Translations under genes and position numbers: made by a program
Notes under the pieces: generated by a model
What the model was told of the DNA's origin: nothing
The model's input: only the letters and a program-made list of their open reading frames with translations
Database searches by the model: none
Source: Chloroflexota bacterium
GTDB lineage: Bacteria > Chloroflexota > Dehalococcoidia > Lucifugimonadales > Lucifugimonadaceae
DNA length: 64,000 nt
Reading direction: 5' to 3'
Assembly (NCBI GenBank): GCA_013204555.1
Contig: JABMNO010000033.1
Span: forward strand, 62,001-126,000
In this document: piece by piece, positions 27,001 to 33,464 of the stretch
Layout: every line of letters starts with the position of its first letter
Numbering within the stretch: position 1 is the stretch's first letter

Positions 27001-27756
27001 CACGGCGTGATGGCCGGAATGCGCGGTCGATATGAAGAGGCGATCAAGGCACATAAACTTTCTGACAAAGTGGCGTTCGCAAGCGGGTACAACTATCTGG
27101 AGATGGTTGCCAAGTGCAGTATCGGCACGCTCTACCTGGAAATCAGTCCTCAACTCACGGAGCGCGCTCTTGAGTGGCACAACGGTGCGACGGAGGTTCG
27201 GGCAAAGCCGCTAGGCAACGCGTTTGGCGCGTTTGCATCCGCTGAAATCGGTTTTCGAGAACTTAAAGCTGGCAACCTTGATACTGCTATGGGGTATTTC
27301 AAAGAAGGCTTGGAGCAATCCACCGCTGCAAAGTACCTTGCCCGTCCAGCCCTGCTGGTTGGCTCAGCATTCGTGAATCTCATGACGGGATCACCTGAGG
27401 TCGCCGGTGAAGCAATCGCCGAAGCGCGCGAATTTGCTACCACGAGAAGCATGAAACACTTTTATCCCATGATTGAGTGGGCTGACGGTGGCGTGAATCT
27501 GGCAACCGAGAAACCGGAAGAAGCCCTTGTTCGCTTCAACGCTGGTGCGGTCGTTGCCCGGGAGATTGGGGCCGAACCATGGGTATGGCAGAATCTGGGT
27601 GGAGCCGCAAAATCACTTGTTGCTCTGGGTAGGACGCAGGAAGCGGAACAAAAAAAGTCGGAGGCGAGGGTATCGATCGACTCGATCGGGGCTCACTTCT
27701 CGGATGATGAATTGAAGAAACTATTCGTTGACAATGCGGTTGGTTCACTGGCCTGA
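24055..27756 (+). CDS. Soluble-adenylyl-cyclase-like protein: zinc ribbons, cyclase, AAA ATPase, TPR
   Basis: The 1233-residue protein has two zinc ribbons (C3, C6, C17, C20 and C28, C31, C42, C45), a Pro-rich linker, a class III nucleotidyl cyclase domain (about 100-285), an AAA/STAND-type ATPase (about 300-650, Walker A GEAGLGKSRL near 332, Walker B LMFEDVHWID) and TPR-like repeats to the end. In the cyclase, both metal aspartates (MLFCDVQGST and MGDSILAFFG) and the transition-state Asn and Arg (ALGDAVNLAARM) are present. The purine-contacting pair is Arg (RLMGD) and Thr (EYTALGD); mammalian soluble cyclase has Lys and Thr there. It should make a cyclic nucleotide, probably cAMP. The ATG start is at the first zinc ribbon. 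Confidence 0.92.
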   Translation: MICSSCSTENPAGAKFCMSCGTALAQGCAGCGVELLPGAGFCHHCGTKSGEAPTAASPAPPQVAPPVPTPPAQPNTQVARYIPDELKGKLETVRSSRGMEGERRIVTMLFCDVQGSTAAAERLDPEEWTEIMNGAFEHLIAPVYQFEGTVARLMGDSILAFFGAPIAHEDDPERAILAGLEILESIQPYRKEMTSRWDLDFNVRVGINTGLVVVGAVGSDLLVEYTALGDAVNLAARMEQTASPGTIQIADNTYRLVAPLFEFEDLGGIEAKGKSELVQSYRVIAPKAERGILRGIQGLDSPLVGRDAEFSDLNAAVQKLASGQGQIFSVMGEAGLGKSRLISELKQKINAEGTTGVGSDGTQAAVNWCEGRSLSYESGIPYAPFKVLLEDCLGISGDLAEEQKYEVIQSRLATLAGDEEENLTPYIANVLGIPSPPDALEKIRYMMPPELRESVFNALVNFFEYLAMKQPVILMFEDVHWIDPTSKELLERLLGVTERASLMVLCAFRPWRDEPAWEIHELALRDYGHRYGSTTLNPLDGNDARKLVSHLLAVDDLPERVRSMILQQSEGNPFFLEEVIRSLLDAGIVIREGDHWIATREIETISVPETLTGVITARFDQLSDQAKRVAQLASVIGREFGFNALSELYDMDSDLDGILVDLQRRELVREIRRIPEREYRFKHALTQDTIYNSVLLSRRRQTHRKLAECIERQAPDKSSDIARHYLDAGEQVSALPHLVAAGEKAFGAYSHAEAVTNFQRALEILEWHPDPGLHRRAFEGLGGSFTFTGRLPESVAAYEQMLGVATDSGNASMQISAYNKLGFVTGVIMGQTEKAENYLALGSTMATEISDYPGLAEYHITECYLRTASGDLDGAKNHQTDARELGSEQGFEVARLFGLSHYANTLAYTADFDDSYKAAEVARDAAQEVGNQQYLAEVLGHTIPLNHMRNGELERAYDISASGLEIAQKIGATAEISIAAFTHGVMAGMRGRYEEAIKAHKLSDKVAFASGYNYLEMVAKCSIGTLYLEISPQLTERALEWHNGATEVRAKPLGNAFGAFASAEIGFRELKAGNLDTAMGYFKEGLEQSTAAKYLARPALLVGSAFVNLMTGSPEVAGEAIAEAREFATTRSMKHFYPMIEWADGGVNLATEKPEEALVRFNAGAVVAREIGAEPWVWQNLGGAAKSLVALGRTQEAEQKKSEARVSIDSIGAHFSDDELKKLFVDNAVGSLA

Positions 27757-27803
27757 CTCACACGTCAGTCCATACGTAACGGCCTTCAAGGAGAAAACAA
27801 TAA

Positions 27804-29465
27804 TTGGCTAACCCAATCATCATGACGGTCGATGATGACCCTCAGGTGTTGCGGGCGATTGAGCGTGACCTCCGGAGTCGCTACGGCAAGGACTACCGGA
27901 TTATCCGCGCAACTGGTGGGCAGGAAGCGCTCGACGCCGCGAGCCAGCTTCGTGAACGCGGGAGCGCCGTAGCATTGATCGTCTCAGATCAGAGAATGCC
28001 TGAAGTTTCAGGCACCGAATTCCTCGCCAGGGCTGGAGAAATTCATCCGTCGGCCAAGAAAGTTCTTCTTACCGCATATGCGGACACAGACGCGGCCATT
28101 GCCAGCATCAACGAAATAGGGCTCGACTACTATTTGATGAAGCCGTGGGATCCGCCTGAGCAGAATCTGTACCCGGTATTAGATGATCTGCTCAGCGATT
28201 GGAATGCCAACGTTGAGGCGCCCTATGACGGGATTCGGGTCGCCGGGACGCTGTGGTCGTCGACGTCTCACAACGTAAAAGACTTTCTGGCACGTAACTC
28301 AATTCCCTACCAGTGGCTCGATATTGAGAAGGATGATGTCGCTCTACAAATGGTCAATTCGGCAACGGATAGCCTCGCCACACGACAACTCCCAGTAGTT
28401 TTCTTCCCCGACGGCTCGAACCTGATCAATCCGTCATTCAGTGAACTCGCCGATAAGGTTGGGATGCAAACACAGGCGTCGCAGCCGTTCTACGACCTGA
28501 TCGTGGTTGGTGGTGGCCCCGCTGGACTGGGCGCGTCTGTATACGGCGTATCCGAAGGTCTGAGAACCGCAATGATCGAAAAAGAGGCGCCGGGTGGGCA
28601 GGCTGGTACGAGTTCGCGCATTGAGAACTATCTCGGGTTCCCAAATGGTGTCAGCGGCGCGGACCTCGCACGGCGTGCGGCGACTCAGGCCAAGCGACTC
28701 GGCGTGGAGATACTACTCGCACAGGATGCGGTGGGCGTCAGGGTTGAAGATCCTCTGAAGTTCGTGAAACTGTCGGACGGTTCTGAACTGACCTGCAGAT
28801 CGCTATTCGTCGCGACGGGCATGGAGGTTCGGCGGCTGGGCGCAGAAGGTATTGATGATTTCACTGGTGCAGGCGTCTACTATGGCGCCGCACTCACGGA
28901 AGCGGCGTTGTATCGCGATCAGCACGTTTTCATTGTTGGTGGAGCCAACTCAGCAGGGCAGAGCGCAATGCTGTTTTCGCAGTACGCCAGCCAGGTAAGC
29001 ATGCTCGTACGTGGGGATGGGCTGAGAGCCTCGATGTCCCAGTATCTGATCGATCAGATCGACGGCACCGCGAACATAGAAGTGCTCTCGCACACCGAAG
29101 TTGTTCGAGTGGCCGGAGACAACCATCTGCGGACCATTACGCTCAAAAACAATCAGTCGGAAGACGAGCAAACGATCGATGCCGGGGCGATGTTCATATT
29201 CGTCGGCGCCGCGCCGCATTCTGAACTGGTCAAAGATGTTGTTCAGACCGATGCAGCAGGTTTCATTCTCACTGGAGAAGACGTGAGCCGTGAAGGTGAT
29301 CTGGCGTGGACTCTAAAGCGCGCGCCATTGCCGCTTGAGACCAGTTCGCCTGGCATCTTCGCCGGTGGTGACGTACAGGCTGGAGCCATCAAGAGGGTGG
29401 CATCGGCAGTGGGGCAGGGCGCTATCGGCGTCAGCTTTGTACACAGGTATCTGGCAACCGTCTGA
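27804..29465 (+). CDS. Receiver - glutaredoxin-fold - thioredoxin-reductase-like flavoprotein without active cysteines
   Basis: The 553-residue fusion has a receiver domain (acidic residues D10-D12, phosphoacceptor D62 in VSDQRMPE, T90, K113), a glutaredoxin-like fold at about 145-225 (cis-Pro in LPVVFFPDG, but WSSTSH where CPxC should be), and a flavoprotein of thioredoxin-reductase type (GGGPAG at 236-241, GGANSAG for NADPH near 375, final GIFAGGDVQAG). The redox CxxC of the reductase is YYGAALTEA here. I count a single cysteine in the whole protein (LTCRS), so it cannot reduce disulfides by the usual mechanism. TTG start follows GGAG. Database entries of similar architecture are named fused response regulator/thioredoxin-disulfide reductase; that catalytic name does not fit. 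Confidence 0.92.
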   Translation: MANPIIMTVDDDPQVLRAIERDLRSRYGKDYRIIRATGGQEALDAASQLRERGSAVALIVSDQRMPEVSGTEFLARAGEIHPSAKKVLLTAYADTDAAIASINEIGLDYYLMKPWDPPEQNLYPVLDDLLSDWNANVEAPYDGIRVAGTLWSSTSHNVKDFLARNSIPYQWLDIEKDDVALQMVNSATDSLATRQLPVVFFPDGSNLINPSFSELADKVGMQTQASQPFYDLIVVGGGPAGLGASVYGVSEGLRTAMIEKEAPGGQAGTSSRIENYLGFPNGVSGADLARRAATQAKRLGVEILLAQDAVGVRVEDPLKFVKLSDGSELTCRSLFVATGMEVRRLGAEGIDDFTGAGVYYGAALTEAALYRDQHVFIVGGANSAGQSAMLFSQYASQVSMLVRGDGLRASMSQYLIDQIDGTANIEVLSHTEVVRVAGDNHLRTITLKNNQSEDEQTIDAGAMFIFVGAAPHSELVKDVVQTDAAGFILTGEDVSREGDLAWTLKRAPLPLETSSPGIFAGGDVQAGAIKRVASAVGQGAIGVSFVHRYLATV

Positions 29466-30868
29466 TGGGTGTAAACGCCACGTATGAGTTCCTGTGTAAG
29501 GTCCCGCTTTTCGCAAATCTTCCAGAGAAGGATCTTCTGCATATCTGCGAGTCCACTTTGGACGTATTTTTGGAACCGGAGGAGGTACTTTTCAAAGAAG
29601 GCGACATTGGCGAACACGCCTATGTCGTTGAGGAAGGCGAGATGGAGGTGCTTAAGACTTCCACTGGAGCGGATGTTCTCCTCGCAATTCTTGGCGAAGG
29701 TGAAGTTATTGGCGAGATGGCGCTGGTTGAAGATGCGCCACGTAACGCCACGCTGAGGTCGCGTTCCAAATCGAAGGTTCTACAGATACCCAAGTCTGAG
29801 ATGGATTTTGTTTTGGACACGAGTCCAGCTGCGGCGCGCGCCATGTTCTCTAACGTCCTGCAACGCTGGCGGACTACTGAGAGCGCGCTCCGGCAGAACG
29901 AAAAAATGGCGCAACTGGGCACGCTGTCAGCCGGCGTGGCGCACGAATTGAACAACCCGGCCGCCGCCGTTCGTCGCGGAGCGGAGCAGCTTGCCGAGTC
30001 GATAGCCTCGTTCTCAGAGGCCCAGGGCGCTGTGGCTAAGGTCGACTTTAGTCCTGAGCAGCAGTCATCTCTTGAACAGCTAATGGCAATCGCCTCAGAC
30101 AACGCGACCGGCGTGATTGGCATTTCGTCCCTTGACCGTAGTGATCTCGAGTACGAGTTCGAAAATCTGTTGGAGGAAAGCGGAGTCGAGGACGGCTGGC
30201 AACTCGCGCCTGCTCTCGTCGATATGGGGATTTCCGCTGAAGTACTTCGAGGAGCCATAACGCAATTCGAGGCAAATCAGATTGGTCCTGTCATTCAGGC
30301 CATGCGCGCCCGCCACGAGGTCCAAAGCTTGTTACATGAGATCGCTGAAGGATCAAGCAGGGTCTCAGAGATCGTGAAGGCCCTGAAGAGCTACTCATAT
30401 CTGGATCAAGCTCCGGTACAGGAGGTTGACGTCCACGATGGACTGAACGACACGCTGGTGATACTCCGCAGCAAGCTCAGAGGCATAGAAGTCATAACGG
30501 ATTTCGCATCGGACTTGCCGCTGATTCAGGGCTACGGTAGCGAACTTAATCAGGTCTGGACTAATCTGATCGATAACGCCGCAGACGCTCTTGATGGTGA
30601 CGGACAGGTGAAAATCAAGACCTTGCCGCTGGATGGTGCGATTCAGGTTCGAATCACTGATAACGGTTCAGGCATTCCCGCCGAAATACAGACGAGAATA
30701 TTCGATGCGTTTTTCACTACCAAACCACCGGGCAAAGGGACAGGCCTGGGGCTGGATATTTCGCACAACATCATCGTGGTGAAGCACCGGGGCAAACTCG
30801 AACTTGAGTCACGACCTGGTGAGACTACGTTCTCAATAACGCTTCCTCTTAACTTCGAGGAAGTCTAG
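29465..30868 (+). CDS. Cyclic-nucleotide-binding sensor histidine kinase
   Basis: The 467-residue protein has an N-terminal cyclic-nucleotide-binding domain (about 10-125) with the phosphate-binding cassette IGEMALVEDAPRNATLRS intact, an H-box GTLSAGVAHELNNPAAA with phosphorylated His at about 160, a long dimerisation region, and a HATPase domain with the N box NQVWTNLIDNAADAL, G1 ITDNGSGIP and G2 GKGTGLGLDIS. No membrane segment is visible, so it is a cytosolic kinase controlled by a cyclic nucleotide. Its ATG overlaps the TGA of the receiver-flavoprotein gene by one base, so the two are translationally coupled and the fused receiver is its likely partner. Confidence 0.93.
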   Translation: MGVNATYEFLCKVPLFANLPEKDLLHICESTLDVFLEPEEVLFKEGDIGEHAYVVEEGEMEVLKTSTGADVLLAILGEGEVIGEMALVEDAPRNATLRSRSKSKVLQIPKSEMDFVLDTSPAAARAMFSNVLQRWRTTESALRQNEKMAQLGTLSAGVAHELNNPAAAVRRGAEQLAESIASFSEAQGAVAKVDFSPEQQSSLEQLMAIASDNATGVIGISSLDRSDLEYEFENLLEESGVEDGWQLAPALVDMGISAEVLRGAITQFEANQIGPVIQAMRARHEVQSLLHEIAEGSSRVSEIVKALKSYSYLDQAPVQEVDVHDGLNDTLVILRSKLRGIEVITDFASDLPLIQGYGSELNQVWTNLIDNAADALDGDGQVKIKTLPLDGAIQVRITDNGSGIPAEIQTRIFDAFFTTKPPGKGTGLGLDISHNIIVVKHRGKLELESRPGETTFSITLPLNFEEV

Positions 30869-30879
30869 GTCCGGTCCGT

Positions 30880-31854
30880 TCAGGCAACCTCGTACAACTG
30901 AACGCTGAACAGGTTTTCAGGGTCTGTCCAGACCTCACGAAGGCTGAGGCCCGCATCCCTGGCGATTGCACCAAATCGTTCTACTGTGTACTTGTGGGAG
31001 TACTCCGTCAAAATCGACTCCCCCGCAGCAAACGTGAATATCTCTTCACATACCCTGACCGTCTGGTCGCGTGAGCTGAGCAGCCTCATCTCTATGCGCG
31101 CTTTATCAGCGTTGTACACCGCCTGATGATCGAACGAGTTCACATCAAACGTACCGCGGTATGCGACGTTGATGTGGGAGAGGATATTGCGGTTGAACTC
31201 CGCAGTTATTCCTTTGGAATCGCTATACGCGTTCCTTAGAATCTCTGGCTTTTTTTCCAGATCGACGCCGATAAGTAACTTTCCGGAAGACCCTACAAGC
31301 TTAGCGACGTTTTTCAGCAGTTGCGCCGCCTCACTGACCTCGAAATTACCGATAGTTGACCCCGGGAAATACACGGCACGATTTCCGCGTCGCTGAGCCG
31401 CAACAGGCAGATCGAATTGGGCGGTGAAATCAGCCGCTAGCGGGTACACCGGCACGGCAGGATAGTCCCGGCTAAGTTGCTCAGATGTCTCCAACAAGTA
31501 ATCGCCGGAAATATCGATTGGTACGTATCCAGCAGGGTTCTCAAGTTGCTCAAGAAGCAGTCGAGTCTTCGTGCTGGCGCCGCTCCCGTATTCCACCAGG
31601 AGTGTTTCCGGTCCCAGGGCTGCAGCCATTTCGTTGGAATGCTTTTCCATGATGGACAGCTCAGTCCGAGTGACGTAGTACTCATCAAGCTCGCAAATCT
31701 CGTCGAACAATTGCGAGCCACGCTCATCGTAAAAAAGCTTGCACGGAAGGGTTTTCTGAGGTGATCTAAGGCCGTCTAGAACCTCTTCAAGAGGACCACG
31801 CGTTGCCTGTTGACCCTGTGGAGCGAACGCCATTGTTGGCTGAGGAGAATTCAC
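30880..31854 (-). CDS. egtD: L-histidine N-alpha-methyltransferase
   Basis: The 324-residue enzyme matches EgtD: KLFYDERGSQLFDEICEL, LVEYGSGASTKTRLLL for the SAM site, YVPIDISGDYLL, FPGSTIGNFEV and LIGVDLEKKPEIL. It uses three SAM molecules to trimethylate histidine to hercynine, the first step of ergothioneine synthesis. It lies 51 bases downstream of egtB on the same strand, so the two form an operon in the order egtB, egtD. GTG start. It converges on the histidine kinase gene with only 11 bases between, which leaves little space for a terminator. Confidence 0.94.
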   Translation of the reverse strand: MNSPQPTMAFAPQGQQATRGPLEEVLDGLRSPQKTLPCKLFYDERGSQLFDEICELDEYYVTRTELSIMEKHSNEMAAALGPETLLVEYGSGASTKTRLLLEQLENPAGYVPIDISGDYLLETSEQLSRDYPAVPVYPLAADFTAQFDLPVAAQRRGNRAVYFPGSTIGNFEVSEAAQLLKNVAKLVGSSGKLLIGVDLEKKPEILRNAYSDSKGITAEFNRNILSHINVAYRGTFDVNSFDHQAVYNADKARIEMRLLSSRDQTVRVCEEIFTFAAGESILTEYSHKYTVERFGAIARDAGLSLREVWTDPENLFSVQLYEVA

Positions 31855-31905
31855 TTAACGCTGACCTTCAGATACCTGGTGATTGAGATGGGTTGAGGAA
31901 GAATT

Positions 31906-33216
31906 TCAGGCCGCATCTTTGGCTAGTCGGACGCCCATGAACTGCCAGCGTGCGTCCGCCGGGAAGAAGTTCCGGTACGAAGCCCTGATGTGAGATTCAG
32001 ATGTGGCACACGAACCGCCTCGGAGGACCATCTGGTCCACCATCCACTTGCCGTTGTACTCGCCCACCGCGCCATCCCACGACTTGAATCCCGGATATGC
32101 AGAGTAGGGACTTGAGGTCCACTCCCACACTTCACCAAACATCTGATGCAATTTGCCCCGTTCCGCGTCGCGTCCAAGGGCAGTTGGGTGGCATCTGAGC
32201 GATTCCACCAGAGTCGCGTTAGGCGTATCTGCACGACGGGCAGCAATCTCCCACTCGAACTCCGTGGGTAGTCTCATGCCCTTCCATCGTGCAAACGCAT
32301 CCGCTTCGAAGTAGCTCACATGGACCAGCGGTTCGTCAGGATTGACGAGGCGTCGGCCTCCGAGGGTGTAGTGGGTCCAGCCGTGGTCGGACTTTTCCCA
32401 GTAGAGCGGCGCATTCCAGCCTTCGGACTGGATCGTCTTCCAACCCTTGTCTAGCCAGTTTGTGTGTTTCTGATACTCGCCGGCTTCAATGAACTCCATG
32501 TACTCGCCGTTAGTCACCAGCCGGGACGCAAGCTCAAACGAAGGAACGTATGTCGGATGGTAGGGACCCTCGTTATCGAAATGAAATCCAGTGCCGTCAT
32601 ATCCCACTTCAAGCAGACCACCGTCGAACCCCAGGAACTCCATAGGAGGTACCCCAAGCGGCTCCGGGTCTGGTCCAAAATCACGAAGTATCGGATTCAT
32701 TGGGTTTACGGAGAAGACGTTCTTAATATCGGTCAGGAGCAGTTCCTGATGCTGCTGCTCGTGATTGATTCCCAGGATTGTCAACTCACGAAGCCGCTCC
32801 GGGTCCATATCGCGATCAATGCGGTCGAACAGATCGTGCATCTTCTCGTCGGCGAACCTTCGGAAGTCATATACCTCATCGACGCCGGGGCGTGAGAGCA
32901 GACCGCGATTTGGGCGGTACCAAGGATCACCAACCGCGTTGTAGTAGGAGTTGAATAGATAGTTGTACCTGGCGTCAGGGGATACGTAGCCGGGGAGTTT
33001 GTCCCGGAGAATGAACGCCTCAAAAAACCATGTTGTGTGACCCAGATGCCACTTGGTTGGACTTACATCGGGCATCGTCTGCACAACGTAATCCTCTGGT
33101 ATGAGGGTTTCACAGAGCGTTTCCGTGAACTTACGGACCTGGTCGAAACGGTCGACTAACTGTCCAGGTGTCTCGGGTTCGGCTGTAAACAGGTGCTCGT
33201 TTGAAGTGGTCGTCAT
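31906..33216 (-). CDS. egtB: Hercynine sulfoxide synthase
   Basis: The 436-residue enzyme has an N-terminal DinB-like domain with the iron-binding His triad: the HLGHTTWFFE segment supplies one ligand (H57 or H60) and HEQQHQELL supplies H152 and H156. The C-terminal formylglycine-generating-enzyme-like domain follows, with GMRLPTEFEWEIAAR, FGEVWEWTSSPY and VLRGGSCATS. It joins hercynine to a thiol donor with oxygen. Whether the donor is cysteine or gamma-glutamylcysteine cannot be told here; egtA, egtC and egtE are not in the window. ATG start. It is divergent from the small gene at 33262 with 45 bases between the start codons, so both promoters share that short space. Confidence 0.94.
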   Translation of the reverse strand: MTTTSNEHLFTAEPETPGQLVDRFDQVRKFTETLCETLIPEDYVVQTMPDVSPTKWHLGHTTWFFEAFILRDKLPGYVSPDARYNYLFNSYYNAVGDPWYRPNRGLLSRPGVDEVYDFRRFADEKMHDLFDRIDRDMDPERLRELTILGINHEQQHQELLLTDIKNVFSVNPMNPILRDFGPDPEPLGVPPMEFLGFDGGLLEVGYDGTGFHFDNEGPYHPTYVPSFELASRLVTNGEYMEFIEAGEYQKHTNWLDKGWKTIQSEGWNAPLYWEKSDHGWTHYTLGGRRLVNPDEPLVHVSYFEADAFARWKGMRLPTEFEWEIAARRADTPNATLVESLRCHPTALGRDAERGKLHQMFGEVWEWTSSPYSAYPGFKSWDGAVGEYNGKWMVDQMVLRGGSCATSESHIRASYRNFFPADARWQFMGVRLAKDAA

Positions 33217-33250
33217 ATCTCATCGCCCGGGTGTGGAATTATTGAGGTGA

Positions 33251-33257
33251 AAGGAGG
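33251..33257 (+). promoter_or_regulatory. Strong Shine-Dalgarno of the small gene
   Basis: AAGGAGG four bases before ATG at 33262, one of the best ribosome sites in the window. It fixes the start at 33262 and not at the TTG 15 bases upstream, which precedes it. Confidence 0.75.
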
Positions 33258-33261
33258 ATCC

Positions 33262-33444
33262 ATGGCTGCGCCTATGCGCGGACAAGTTGCTCCGGCTAAG
33301 CCCGACAACTCTATGATGCCAAATCTACACGGAAGATTCTTCGACAAGCAACGACGCATGTCTCAAATTCTGGACATGTTCGTGGAAGGAGATTATTGGT
33401 TCTGCCGGTTCAACCAAAATCGTGAATATCGGTCTGTGCGCTGA
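33262..33444 (+). CDS. Small basic protein next to egtB, unrecognised
   Basis: A 60-residue protein, MAAPMRGQVAPAKPD at the N-terminus, then NLHGRFFDKQRRMSQIL and an aromatic-rich end, EGDYWFCRFNQNREY. It has one cysteine, no membrane segment and a net positive charge. I do not recognise a family. The very strong ribosome-binding site and divergent position 45 bases from egtB argue that it is real; it is too short for its composition to be decisive. Possibly a regulator or partner of the ergothioneine genes, which is only a positional guess. Confidence 0.65.
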   Translation: MAAPMRGQVAPAKPDNSMMPNLHGRFFDKQRRMSQILDMFVEGDYWFCRFNQNREYRSVR

Positions 33445-33464
33445 CCGCTCCTGAAATTGCTGTG

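Noticed and set aside
27804..29465. Annotation as a thioredoxin-disulfide reductase
   Set aside because: Both CxxC sites are missing, so the catalytic name is not supported; only the fold is.
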